Shown here in pieces: positions 40,110 through 50,615 of a stretch of 64,000 bases of DNA; within the stretch, counting starts at the first letter, position 1, and every line of letters begins with the position of its first letter. The position numbers and the translations under genes were made by a program. The DNA is from Athripsodes cinereus (lineage: Eukaryota > Arthropoda > Insecta > Trichoptera > Leptoceridae): assembly GCA_947579605.1 (NCBI GenBank), contig OX388317.1, positions 20,231,384 through 20,295,383 on the forward strand, written 5' to 3'. The notes beneath the pieces are model-generated. The model worked only from the letters and a program-made list of their open reading frames with translations. It did not search any database and was not told the DNA's origin.

Positions 40110-40360
40110 GCAAAATCATAATCATCAGCCGTTTTGAATCCATTGTTGGACACAGGCCAAAACCTTGATCTTCCACAAGTCTCTATCCTAGGCAAACTGC
40201 GTCCAACAAACTCTCACCGTTCGTCTAATATTGTCTAACCATCAATACTTGCTCTCTTCCCACTCTTCTTTGCCCGCTTTCGGCTGCCATTGCAAAACTT
40301 TTTTCGTCCACCGAGAGTTGAAACATCTGGCGACATGTCCTCCACTTTAAAGTGACTGAC
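40110..40360 (-). mobile_element. LINE 3'-end remnant
   Basis: On the minus strand the end reads GGCCTGTGTCCAACAATGGA, then TTCAAAACGGCTGATGATTA TGATT. This is the familiar lepidopteran LINE terminus (CVQQWxQ..LMMM codons followed by a GAT-type tail). Upstream codons are interrupted by stops. Confidence 0.65.
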
Positions 40361-40428
40361 TTTTCGAAGATATTTATTTATATAAGATGAATAGTACAAG
40401 ATAATATTTTGTTCATTAATACATAGGT

Positions 40429-40662
40429 ACTATCACGGCATTTCCCACTAGTGGGGTAGCCAGCAGATCAGCTGCACACAAAAAAAACATGTATGTTATC
40501 CCATCTGCACCAATAGAAGTTCATTCAGGATGGGTGGCATACTTCGTCGCTGAACTTAAGATGTTAAATGTCTTAAACTTGATGTTTAACGAATACCTGC
40601 CAACAATGTACCTGACAAAAAATAATGGGAGACCTATTATTTACTGGGAACTCCTCTGGATA
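40429..40662 (-). repeat. Repeat family A, full-length copy
   Basis: CTATCACGGCATTTCCCACT, AGTGGGGTAGCCAGCAGATC, CATTCAGGATGGGTGGCATA, TTCGTCGCTGAACTTAAGAT and AATGGGAGACCTATTATTTA. The 80-codon plus frame over it is incidental. Confidence 0.88.
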
Positions 40663-40799
40663 ATACTTTTATTAATACCAATTTTTTATTTTGTTGCTAT
40701 TGTAGAAATAATTACAACTTTAAACTATTAACTTGCAATCTACGTATACAATTTTCTTTTTAAAATAATACCTTTAAAGCCATCGAAAACTTATTATTA

Positions 40800-40980
40800 C
40801 GAAAGTTTTCCGGTATAGATCTCCCTCTCTTGTCTATAAGCTTTCAAATAATATTCAATATAAAACAGGTATTCTCAAAACATTACAACAAACTTAATTA
40901 AACGATTAGGTTTGTCACACAACATGAACATCCGTTCCTCTGGTTGCATCACTTTTGGGAGATGTCGTGTTAAGTCTTGA
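40800..40980 (+). repeat. Possible ancient repeat family A copy
   Basis: GAAAGTTTTCCGGTATAGAT, CTCCCTCTCTTGTCTATAAG, AAACAGGTATTCTCAAAA and ATTAGGTTTGTCACAC follow the family order only loosely. Confidence 0.35.
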
Positions 40981-41698
40981 CCTATGTATAAACATAAATA
41001 GTTTTGTATGATGTTTTCAATGTCCTTAACACAAATATTAAAAAAAAGGATAATGAGGGTGCCTAATTACATAAACATACAGACGAACTGAAAAATATTT
41101 ATATATCTATGCTTTATTCCTTTGTGATGATAATTCATCACTTTTTCTTTAATTAACGTTGTACATCGTAAGCCCAATTATTTGTTGCCCTTTTTCCTCT
41201 CTGTAAGCTAAAGATAAGAAAATGAACGAAGGTTTACCTAATTATAATGATAATAATAATAAAAGGCCTTCAGAATAACAAAGCCAATTTTTCTCGCCTT
41301 TGGTTCTTCTTTATTTATTATTACTTATATATTTTATTTTTTTGATAAAGATAATAATAATTGAAATATACGAAGTGGTTCTGTTATATTGTGCTGTTGA
41401 GTGTTTCGGAAAATGGATTTCGGTAATAATTTATTGGTGAATACGAAAATGTTGATTGGTAAGGGAAATTATTTTCCGTAGACCTATATAGATAAATACT
41501 TAATTTGTATGAGGATATTTTTTAATAAAAATATAAGGCACGGCTGAAGTCCTGAAGGTCTTATTTTAGCAAACGACGAAATGAAATAAGCCACCTTCTA
41601 TTGAAATAGAAATATTGAGTTTGGACACGAGAATTATGTAAGACAGTCGTTTGAAAATTATATTATTTAAATGTAATCGATACTGTGTTGAAAATTTG
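40981..41698. other. AT-rich spacer
   Basis: No gene recognised. Confidence 0.45.
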
Positions 41699-42070
41699 AA
41701 TCAGATATCTGGATTGGAAAACCATGTTTACACAATAAAACATTGTGCAAAATGTAATTGGAATAAGTGAGAAAGGCGCAACGCTTACGAATTGGCTCTA
41801 GGCTGGCTTAAGTGATCACTTTCGGTGTCCATGGACAACGTTCACCAATTCCAACATTTTCACTGTCGCGATGTAAGGTTTACCAATCGAGAAACGCTTT
41901 ATTCGAACCATTGAAGCAACCATCTTTGCTTCTATGGTTCGATTTTTGGGATCTCATATTTCAGATCTCAAATGGATCGCGATCTCCCTTTTAAATGGCG
42001 CCAGAACAATAAAGTTCAATACTTTATCGGCTCTTAGTTCAACCAGTCAGCAACAATTGAGATGTCTGAT
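41699..42070 (+). mobile_element. MITE family E, copy with both terminal inverted repeats
   Basis: The left end AATCAGATATCTGGATTG is matched in reverse by CAATTGAGATGTCTGATT at the right end. The body shares long blocks with 29478-29807: AACCATGTTTACACAA, CATTGTGCAAAATGTAATTG, TTTTTGGGATCTCATATTTC and ATGGCGCCAGAACAATAAAG. It is about 370 bp with no coding capacity. This copy supplies the end missing from the other. Confidence 0.8.
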
Positions 42071-42149
42071 TGGCTATGTCATCTGCACCCAAATCTGGTT
42101 AAACAATAAAAAAATTGTAAGTATTCTAAACACTGAATAATTTTCATTA

Positions 42150-42383
42150 ATGGTAGATATTCAAACAGCCAAAAAGAACACTGTTCTTCCGTCGCAGGGG
42201 TTCCGTCGGCCCGGGCGTCCCTCTTTCACAATACACCGTTCCTATGACAACGATATCAGAGCGCAGGGAATGTCGTGGAAAGAGGTGACGCAATTGGCGC
42301 AGAGACGCTCTGAATGGAGGAGGCTGGTTTCTGCCCTGTGCTCCCGAGAGGAGCGTAGAGGGCGAGAGAGAGCGAGAGATTAA
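42150..42383 (+). pseudogene. LINE polymerase C-terminal tail
   Basis: The frame reads GRPSFTIHRSYDNDIRAQGM, then SWKEVTQLAQRRSEWRRLVS and ALCSREER. The GRP..W.DDI...W..LAQxRxxWR pattern is the tail of a LINE polymerase. A nearly identical 3' end at 48981-49095 stops with TGA straight after CSREER. Here that codon is AGA, so the frame runs on into a GAGAGAGC-type tail. Upstream domains are absent. Confidence 0.8.
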
Positions 42384-42529
42384 AACATAGCATCTTTCTT
42401 CTGAAAGTCTGAAACACTTTCATCTAGATAGCGACAACCTCATCTACTCATTTAGATTACTAAAACTTAGTTATTGGTTTCATTATATAATAAATAGTTA
42501 TTTTATTATACAGTATTATATTACACAGT
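42384..42529. other. Short spacer
   Basis: Nothing recognised. Confidence 0.35.
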
Positions 42530-42690
42530 ATATTGGGTCATTCGGAAGAGATCACCCCTCTACGATAAACTCACCCTCTGATATTGAAATTATATATTTG
42601 AATGCATTTTTCTATAAAATTGTATGTATTGTGATCAATGTACAGCAAAGAATTATTAAATAAGAATAAATAATATATAAAATAAAACTT
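42530..42690 (+). repeat. Repeat family C
   Basis: GGGTCATTCGGAAGAGATCA, CCCCTCTACGATAAACTCAC and ATCAATGTACAGCAAAGAAT, then AATAAGAATAAATAATAT. Close to the copy at 42845. Confidence 0.75.
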
Positions 42691-42844
42691 GATTCTATTT
42701 TGTCTGCTAAAATTTCTGCTAAAGTCTGCTAAAATCTGCATTTTATCACACAAAATATGGCTTCTGTATCCTAGTCCCTTTTCCTACATATTCTTCTCCT
42801 TTTTACCTCCTCTTTCCTTTCTTTAAGATTTTTTTATGTGAAAG

Positions 42845-43000
42845 TTTTATGAAATTGGGTTAGTTGGAAGAAATCGCGCCTCTGCGATAAACTCGCCCTC
42901 TGTATATTGATTGTATGATTGTCTTTGTTTGAAATGTATTTTTGTGTGAATTTGCTTGTTATCAATGTACAGTAAAGAATAAATAAATAAAATAAATAAA
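42845..43000 (+). repeat. Repeat family C
   Basis: TTGGGTTAGTTGGAAGAAAT, CGCGCCTCTGCGATAAACTC, GCCCTCTGTA, ATCAATGTACAGTAAAGAAT and an (AAAT)n tail. This is the clearest copy. Confidence 0.82.
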
Positions 43001-43274
43001 AAATATTCGATGAACCCGTTAGCCACTCTAAATTTGAGGATAGTTTTTAGTTTGATTTTGTTAAAAATTAAGCATCCTCTTACATTACGTTTTAGATCCG
43101 GACTCTTTACATTCGTTCCTACAAATATTATATATAATGATTTAATTTTTTATTTTACTTAAACTATTTTATAAACTTCTTGATTTTTGAAAATTCTGTT
43201 TGAAATTCTGATGCATATTACATGTATGACGAGTCTAACTACCTGCATAATAAGGGCATAAGGATTATATAACT
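43001..43274. other. AT-rich spacer
   Basis: Nothing recognised. Confidence 0.4.
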
Positions 43275-43412
43275 ATACTAGACTATACCCTCACGCCTTG
43301 TCCCAAGTGGGGTAGGCAGAGAGAACGGAACGCAAAATAGATTTATCTTTACACACTTCCTTCGCTTCCTCCACATTCACACAATTTCTCATGCATGCAC
43401 GTCGATGGTAGA
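43275..43412 (-). mobile_element. LINE 3'-end fragment (subfamily I)
   Basis: The low end ACTATACCCTCACGCCTTGT, then CCCAAGTGGGGTAGGCAGAG, is the exact reverse of the LINE terminus with its hairpin. GAACGGAACGC, TTCCTTCGCTTCCTCCACAT and TTTCTCATGCATGCACGTCG continue the antisense coding tail (RRACMRN..). Confidence 0.85.
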
Positions 43413-44627
43413 TGGTAGTCATCCCCAAAAAATCTTGAGGCTAAAATTAACTACAGTATTTTTCATATTTAATTGAATAAAATCGTTTGATTCTAATTTC
43501 ATCTTATTACATAAAGTTTTGAAAAAGTAAGGAAAAAAAAACAAAAGAAAGTAAAAACGATAATACAGATGGGCAGGATGAAATTGAGACGTTAATAGTA
43601 ATTATATTAAAAAAGAAGAATATTAAATAATAAAAACATCTGAATATTAAAAAACAATTTTCAAAATTGAATTTAGAAAATGTTTCGTCAAAGGCCAGAC
43701 ATTCTTAATTTCCAGCAAGGAGACGAGGGTAGAATAGGATTGTGCGCGTTTCGTAGGCTAATGAGACAACTTTTCATTGCAAATATACTAGGATGTTTAT
43801 AAAACATCGATTAATTACTGCACAAAAGTTTTATTTTCCTCCTTATTACATTTTTTAATTGATCTTTGAGAAGATACAGATCGCTCATCCAGCTTATTAG
43901 TGACTTAATAAAACTGCTCTATAATTATCACACTTTTTATTTCATAATTTTCACAGACGTTCATTTTATATATTTTATTATCCACAACCCTCTGTCTTGA
44001 GCTTTCTACTTTCACTTCTTTCCAGCATCATCATCTTTACACCATCCGAGCATCAAGTTTAAAACTTTCTTACACTTTTCCTGCCTCTCTTCGGCTGCCA
44101 ATAAATCATAGCAACAATAAATAGTTGACAATTTAATTACTTCTCTAGGCTCTTTGCATTGTGACGTATTATCTTAATTCGTCGATATAAAATAAAGATA
44201 TATAGGTATTATTATAATTAAAAAAGTAAATACTAACTAATGAAAAAACAAGACAGCGCGCTATGTAGGTTTCTCTTGTTGGTATTAATGTTATAATGAA
44301 AACAGACGAACGCCTTTCTAATGTTCCTTTATTATTTTTTCCCTTTGTAGTCGTCGGGAATGAAAGATGCGAATCTCCCCACCAAAGAACACTTGTTACA
44401 AGTCAACTGACCCGTTAATGTTGACAGTTTACAAATAATTAATTTTAATATTATTTGTTTTGAATGACAAATGATTCCATTCATTTATCAATGTAATAAT
44501 TAATGAATTAGACGACTTTGGAATTGTTTTAACCTATTTACTAAGCTTATATTTTGTCTGTTTTTAAATCTGTCTGAACCATCACGATATAATAAGTGTA
44601 TATAATATGCAATTTTTCTTATCTTTT
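43413..44627. other. AT-rich DNA with no supported gene
   Basis: No repeat or gene recognised. Confidence 0.5.
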
Positions 44628-44802
44628 TTTTTTAAAAAAAAAAGATATATCTGGGTTTTGAAATAAACCCAAATACAACCTTATACACCTTTCACAGTAA
44701 GCTAAAAGCATGTGTCGTGAAAGGGGAGTTTGCCGGTACCAGGGATCGAACCACGGACCCCTTGTTCACGAGGCCGAGACTCTACCTCCAGGCTACCGAC
44801 GA
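44628..44802 (-). mobile_element. tRNA-derived SINE, family 1 (copy 4)
   Basis: Full reverse copy: ATAAACCCAAATACAACCTT, GCATGTGTCGTGAAAGGGGA, GGGATCGAACCACGGACCCC (reversed B-box) and TCTACCTCCAGGCTACCGAC. The poly(A)-like 3' end appears as a T/A-rich run at 44628-44645. Confidence 0.9.
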
Positions 44803-46984
44803 AATCTGTGTCATTGAAATAAGATTTTCATACTGTGTGATTTGTCAATTATATAAAGAATATCTGTAGTTGAACTCCGAGAGCTCTTATTTTAGGAGAT
44901 TGAAGAAAAAGTTCGAGATTTATAAACTTGAAAAAATTTAATTCATTCATGTGTAGTGAAACACTTTTTCTAAATTTGTGTAAAAAGACATAATTATAAA
45001 ACTTCAAATTATTTACGGCATGATATGCCCAAGAATGTAATGGAAAGAAGTGACATAGACTGTTTGAAGGAGTCTTTTTTCTGCCCTGTGATCTCGTGAA
45101 GAGTGTTGTAAAACAATGAGAACGAAAATATAAATAAAGTATAATATTCTACAAAATGAGATCTTGGGTAATAGTGTTTAAATAATACTGAAATGCTGAT
45201 TGTTCCAATTCTCAGAAAACTAATTTAATGTGTCTCTTTCTCCGTGGTACCTCGTGGATTCATTGACTCATATACCTCTTATTTAACTTACATATTTATA
45301 CAGCTACATATTTATTGATTGAGTTGATGTTTATTTTGTAAAACTACATATAAATTTATGTAAGCAAACAAACAGTTTATATACATTAATTTATGCAGCT
45401 ATTTCTATCCATTAGTTCACTCCTGAACTTTCTGTAAACAGTCACCAGCGATTCTTCTTATAAACAAACATCCTCTCATTACCAGAAAATGGATAGGTGA
45501 ACTTGCAAATACAGACTTTGAGAAATAATGTCATATTCCTAGAAAAATTCACTTTAATATACCTAATAAGTATAATATTACATATGATGTTTGTTATATA
45601 ATATGAGAGTTAAACACTAGAGTCATCAGTCATTTTTATTCCGCCACTCTTCCTACCCCAGAAAAGGTGGTGGTCGTTTATTGTTTGCTGTCTCGTTACA
45701 CCAGATGTTGTTGCTGCTTCGTACATATTGCGGTTCATCAAGGAATAAATAATAATATATCTATAATATTCTTATAGTAGTGGCTTCCATCACTTACGAC
45801 AGAATATATTGGATATTATTATTAGTTGTAGCCGTCGAAAATAAATGTGGAAATGAACAAGATATTCGATTAGAAAAAGTATTTTTCACCATTTATCAAT
45901 AAACGATGCATTTTTCAATTTTAGTGGTAAAAGCATAATATAAGTATAAGACACCGACAATTTAAAATCAGACACCATTATTATTAAATATCACTATATG
46001 TCTTAAGATTATTTGGAAGAAATCTTAAATATATTTATTATGTGTGGTATGAAATAAATGTGTGGTAAACGCGAAAATTGCGTGATTCACGCAGATCGAG
46101 CTAGTCACACGTCTAGATCCAGTCCCCATTGCCTACTCAATCATACTGCTTAAAAACATTTTTTTTTCATTTTACAAAACACACACAATTACATAGGTAC
46201 TAGATTTCACACCATGACAAAGTAAAAACCTGCATTGCAATATTACTATTATTCTTCACCTATTTGGTTAACGCGGTGCAAATGAAACACAGGGGTTATG
46301 ATGTATGGGGCAATAACATTATGGCGCAGGTATTACTATGAAAGATAATATGTAACTTCGGTAGAATAGTGGGTAATGTAATGGTCAGAGTTGTATTATA
46401 TGTAATTTGTAGCTACATACTGCAATAGACACACCCCCAAAGAGCATGTGGATGATTTAAGGTAAATGTTCACATGTTTTTATATTTTATATAGTCTATC
46501 TAAGCCACGAGCGTGAAATTTATTAAATAATAACAAGAATGCATCTCTTGTCCATGAAATATTCATTTAAGATTAAAATGTTAATATTAACATACCTATC
46601 GTGTATATTACAATATATCATATTATAAAATGTTATTATTAAATGATTTTGGTAATAGGAATATTGGTTTTAACATGAAATTCGATTTTTAATAGGAAAA
46701 TAAGTAAATAATTGAGCAGCACCATGGAGTAAAAGAAATAATAAAATTATGGTCATTTCAACGAAATTTTAGAAACTCTTGTAAAAACGAATTAAAAAGA
46801 TATGTGACATACTATGTTTTTAATTTTTTTATGATTTTATATTTACCTATATTGTTTAATGATGAAAATAAAGAAATAACAGCGAAAAAAAGTTTAATCA
46901 AACACTTAATATAATATTAGAAATGCAATTATGAGTTTTTCATCCATTCTGATTTACTTGATTCATTTATGTAGAATCTCTTCT
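44803..46984. other. AT-rich DNA with no supported gene
   Basis: A degenerate LINE 3' end is suggested at 45045-45125 (GTAATGGAAAGAAGTGACAT, then TTCTGCCCTGTGATCTCGTG, compare 42300 and 49040). A less AT-rich stretch at 45640-45740 is unassigned. Confidence 0.45.
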
Positions 46985-47235
46985 CATTTTTCTTCGCCCT
47001 CGCCTTTATCCCATTTACTTGGGGTCGGCTCTCCTAGTCCTCATCTTTCAAGTTTTCCGGTCCCCTGCATCCTCTAGGCGCAACTTTGCCTCCTTCAGGT
47101 CCCTGAAATTGTGAACACCCAGGTGATCACTGGACTGCCGGATCTTGTGGGTCCTACTTCTACGTCCATTGTCCATTTGATCATATTATCCTGTAATAGT
47201 CTCAAAATGTGTCCGTACCATCTTAATCTGTTTTT
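46985..47235 (-). mobile_element. LINE C-terminal remnant
   Basis: The minus strand carries LRWYGHILRLLQDNMIKWTM and, in another frame, DLKEAKLRLEDAGDRKT followed by MRTRRADPK and a stop. The RWYGH and DLxxAKLxxEDAxDRKxW..RRADPK patterns are the typical end of an insect LINE polymerase, here broken by frameshifts. Confidence 0.8.
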
Positions 47236-47689
47236 GTTTATTTTTTTTGACGAATATAGATTTAATTTTCTTGTAAAATCTCTATTATATTATATTCCTG
47301 TTATCAATGGCAATTTACCATACATCTTTATGTTAAGTATTCATTATATCAAAACTGCGCAGTACCTACCCGTATTATGTATATCGAATTTATACACTGA
47401 ATTTGAACAAATAATAACAAAAGGTTCTTAGTACATTACTGAGTAAGTAATAAAGAGTCGTGTTTTATATTATTATTAATTCTCTGAACCAACAAGGTCT
47501 TAACGGCTAGCTTCGGAAAAATGTTCCAGTCCGATATGGGGTCATAAATAAGAGGACACCTGGCATTTTCAGGATAGAAGTATCTCTGGAAAGTCACTCT
47601 GTGGGTAATAAAAGGGTAAATCATTGATGGTAAATACTGTTAGATCGCTAGCGAGCCAACGAACTAAAAGAGTAAACGAATAATATTTT
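47236..47689. other. AT-rich spacer
   Basis: No gene recognised. Confidence 0.4.
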
Positions 47690-47825
47690 ACTGCATATGT
47701 TTTTGTTTAATTTTCGCTTGTAATGTAATTTTCGCTATGTACCTATGTAAAAATTGTTTTGTACTTTTTTAAAACTGTAAGAGGCTAAAGCCTTTTATTG
47801 CAATAATAAATAAATATGCAATATT
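47690..47825 (+). repeat. LINE 3' UTR tail
   Basis: TGTAAGAGGCTAAAGCCTTT, then TATTGCAATAATAAATAAAT, parallels the end of the LINE at 37085-38095 (GTTAAAGGCTAACGCCGTGA then AAATAAA). Only the tail is present. Confidence 0.55.
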
Positions 47826-48482
47826 TAAAAAAAATTGCCGAGAGATAAATAAATGAAAACTTAACCACTTGGTTGTGCATTTAAAATCTACTGCTTACCG
47901 GATATAAGAAAAGTCAGAATTAAGTTATTTATGAATATTAAATTTTCGTTTTCTAACGCTATTTGACTTTCATCTTTTAGCGATATTCCTAATTCTTTGA
48001 TATCTTTGACATAACAACGGTTTTTCAATGCATTTGGCATTAAAGAATGTGTGAATTGTAAGAAATTAGCTGCTTCAAGACGCAGAGAAAATTATCTATG
48101 AAAGAAGCAAATATTGTTTTTATTTATGATCCAACATTTTGTGCACTCAAATGCAGACTTTCTGTTTATAGTTTTAATGCGTCTATCATTCGGTTTTAGA
48201 AATCAACGGGCTGACGACCTGTCAGTCTATACCGTAAGCTCGTTAGGTCGTAGATTGATCCACCTCTATAATAGATGGTTCTGGAGATTCGGAGAGGTAA
48301 AGGGTTATTTATTTACAACGACTAGCATGCGGGTGGAAAATGGATTTTTCACGATTTTTTTTTATCTTTGATCTCGTGTGGGAGTGAAAGATCTTTACTT
48401 CAATAATGTATTGAAAGAGAAATTATGGTTGGTGTTGCAATTTATGACCTTTTTACCTTATTTCATTTATCTTTATCTAGCC
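47826..48482. other. Spacer with an unassigned frame
   Basis: An 85-codon plus frame at 48114-48371 overlaps a modestly G+C-richer stretch (48175-48300). It has no motif I recognise, so I leave it uncalled. Confidence 0.4.
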
Positions 48483-48540
48483 CATAATGTCATTTACCAC
48501 AAAAAGGGTAGCTAGCAGATATGCTTACTATGAATATACT
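48483..48540 (-). repeat. Repeat family A 3'-end scrap
   Basis: CATAATGTCATTTACCACAA and AAAGGGTAGCTAGCAGATAT correspond to the reversed 3' terminus. Heavily diverged. Confidence 0.4.
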
Positions 48541-48781
48541 GTATATAAAATACACAAAGTCACCTTGTATTGTAAAAACAGTCTGTGAAAAATGAAAGAA
48601 CCAAAAAATATTCATTGCCTTTCAATAACCATTTTTTTCAGCTTGAAATAAATAATATCAGTTAAACGTTTAGAAGGATTAACTATGTAACAGTTACGAG
48701 ACATTTTGAATGTTTTTTAAGTATTCTACAATGCACATCCGTTACTTGATTATTTAAATCGCGATCCATTTTATACTATAT

Positions 48782-48898
48782 TCTTTGGAAACATTACAAA
48801 TTAATAAAGCTTTGAATTCAAAAGTAAATATTGTAAATAAAGTAATAAATCATTATAAATCACCTCTTCTCACAATGTTTACAATGCCTAATCCTTAA
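48782..48898 (+). pseudogene. Penelope-like ORF, last 38 codons
   Basis: Reads SLETLQINKALNSKVNIVNK, then VINHYKSPLLTMFTMPNP, then TAA. It differs from the copy at 8293-8664 by only a few residues. The GIY-YIG motifs are upstream of the truncation and absent here. Confidence 0.88.
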
Positions 48899-48980
48899 CA
48901 GGTGCAGCTACATATTGTTTTCAATTATTTTGTTTTTGTAGATGTTTTAACAAAAATAGTCAGTATTATATCGCTCGTCA

Positions 48981-49095
48981 CAGGAATGTCGTGGAAAGAG
49001 GTGACGCAATTGGCACAGAGACGCTCTGAATGGAGGAGGCTGGTTTCTGCCCTGTGCTCCCGAGAGGAGCGTTGAGGGCGATGATGATGATGATG
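48981..49095 (+). mobile_element. 5'-truncated LINE insertion with 13-bp target duplication
   Basis: ATATCGCTCGTCA stands on both sides (48968-48980 and 49096-49108). The inserted 115 bp encodes GMSWKEVTQLAQRRSEWRRL then VSALCSREER, then TGA, GGGC and (GAT)n. Truncation to about 35 codons, a tandem-repeat tail and the target duplication are the classical marks of LINE retrotransposition. The host sequence is the 3' UTR of the Penelope-like element, so the LINE jumped after the Penelope insertion. Confidence 0.93.
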
Positions 49096-49284
49096 ATATC
49101 GCTCGTCAATGGTATAGGTTTACCGAAATCGATCGCGATTTAAATAATCAAGTAACGGATGTGCATTGTAGAATACTAAAAAAAACATTCAAATTGAAAT
49201 AAATAATTTAATACAAAATATATACCATTACTTATATGGTCTGATTTTGAATGGTATTTGTTTTGGACTGATTTTGGTTTTATT

Positions 49285-49398
49285 TCATTTATTTATTTAC
49301 TTTACTCTCCTTGTGCATTATCGTTTTCACATAATAAAATCAACATAGCAATTTACAAAAAAATGTGATGATATGCAGTGGCGAGATAATCATTACAT
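49285..49398 (-). repeat. Repeat family C, reverse copy
   Basis: TTTATTTACTTTACTCTCCT, TGTGCATTATCGTTTTCACA and TGATGATATGCAGTGGCGAG, then ATAATCATTACA, are the complement of tail, body and head. Confidence 0.6.
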
Positions 49399-49462
49399 AA
49401 ATATTGTTGAAGGGTGTTTGTGTTCACACTGTGGAAATTCATATAAAATACATACATACATA

Positions 49463-49725
49463 CATACATACCATCACGCCGCTTCCCTCGCGGGGTAGGC
49501 AGGAAGGATCGAGTGCCACTTCCTTCTATCCTTGCATACATCTTTCGCTTCCGTCACTGTCATACAATTCCTCATGCATGCTATCCTGTTCAACGTGCTC
49601 AACACGTGACCGTCCTGTAGGATTTGATTTAAATGATCTTGCCATTTAATCCTCGGACGTCCACGTCTCCGAGCACCATTCCTCTCAGACAAATATATCT
49701 TGTGGTGTGATTTGTTTTGTTTCAT
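49463..49725 (-). mobile_element. LINE 3'-end fragment (subfamily II)
   Basis: An 83-codon minus frame reads KIYLSERNGARRRGRPRIKW, QDHLNQILQDGHVLSTLNRI and ACMRNCMTVTEAKDVCKDRR, then KWHSILPAYPAREAA and TGA. The stop is followed at once by TGG and (TATG)n (reversed ACATACATACATACATACCA). The final codons contain the hairpin CCGCGAGGGAAGCGG. It is related to subfamily I (YPTWDLT) but distinct. Truncated upstream. Confidence 0.85.
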
Positions 49726-49839
49726 TCTGAATTGTACACATTTTTTTTCAATATTTAAAGACTATGTAATATAGTTTAATTTATCGTGTATTGTAATGTA
49801 AATGACAAATACCGTATGGTGTTCAAATTAAATAAATAA

Positions 49840-50065
49840 ATTACGGCAATTCCCACAAACAGGATAGCCAGTGGACCAACTACATGCAATAGACACGCAG
49901 ATTATTCTCATCGTGCCATTTAAAGATAATAAATTCAAAATACCTCATCACTGAATTGATGATATTCAAATGTCATATATTTAATATTTTACGAATATCT
50001 GCCTTAGCGCTAATTTACAGAAAAGATTTGGAAATCTATTCTCTGCCGATGACTCCATGTAATTA
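49840..50065 (-). repeat. Repeat family A, diverged copy
   Basis: ACGGCAATTCCCACAAACAG, GATAGCCAGTGGACCAACTA, ATACCTCATCACTGAATTGA, ATATCTGCCTTAGCGC and TTTGGAAATCTATTCTCTGC follow the family order. An AAATAAATAAAT tail of another element precedes it. Confidence 0.7.
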
Positions 50066-50106
50066 AATATTGTTATTAAACATTATTTGGTTTGTTTCAT
50101 GTAAAG

Positions 50107-50607
50107 CAGGGGTTGGCAACCTTTTTTTGCTGCGGGTCAAAATAAACTAACATGTGAGTATTAGGAATAATTATTAAGAGACGTTTGGGTCAGAGGTGTT
50201 TTCATTTTAAAACAATTTTTTAGTGAAAAATAAGATACATTTCATTAAGAAAATAATTACAAAACGCTTTTAATTTTTTTTAATCCTCAATATGTTCGCT
50301 TTATTTATTTATTTATTTATTGTATGAATGATACAATGAACAGCATTACAGTAAAAAAACCTTTTCGCTGTCATTGTACATAAACAGTAAACAATCAAAA
50401 CAATAATAAAATATAACACAAAAATACAGACACATAGAAATTCTATGACACTATACTATTATACCAACAAGAAAAAGGAATACCTATTGACTTAATCTTA
50501 TAATTTATTTTTATAGATCAAACATTATTTTCATGACTAAATTGGGTCACTTGAAATTATCAAACGGGTCACTTAGTGACCCGCAGGTCGTACATTGCCG
50601 ACTCCTG
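50107..50607. mobile_element. hAT-type non-autonomous transposon (501 bp)
   Basis: The ends CAGGGGTTGGCAACC and the complement of GGTCGTACATTGCCGACTCCTG form imperfect inverted repeats of hAT type (CAG...CTG). A perfect 8-bp duplication ATGTAAAG flanks it (50099-50106 and 50608-50615), the length typical of hAT insertion. Inner repeats also oppose (GCGGGTCAAAATAA against CTAGTGACCCGC-like sequence). A (TTTA)n run at 50297-50322 inside may mark a nested retroelement tail. There is no transposase gene. Confidence 0.93.
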
Positions 50608-50615
50608 ATGTAAAG

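Larger units (their letters stand above)
48703..49192 (+). mobile_element. Penelope-like element 3' portion flanked by inverted termini, with a nested LINE
   Basis: A short C-terminal coding piece (48782-48898) and its 3' UTR are bounded by inverted copies of the Penelope-like terminus. The left one (48703-48770) reads GAATGTTTTTTAAGTATTCT, then ACAATGCACATCCGTTACTT. The right one (49109-49192) is its complement, ending AGAATACTAAAAAAAACATT. A 115-bp LINE fragment has landed in the 3' UTR. Inverted or tandem terminal repeats are known for Penelope-like elements. Confidence 0.85.

Noticed and set aside
48114..48371. 85-codon host exon
   Set aside because: Slightly richer in G+C but no recognised motif or splice context. 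Left unassigned.
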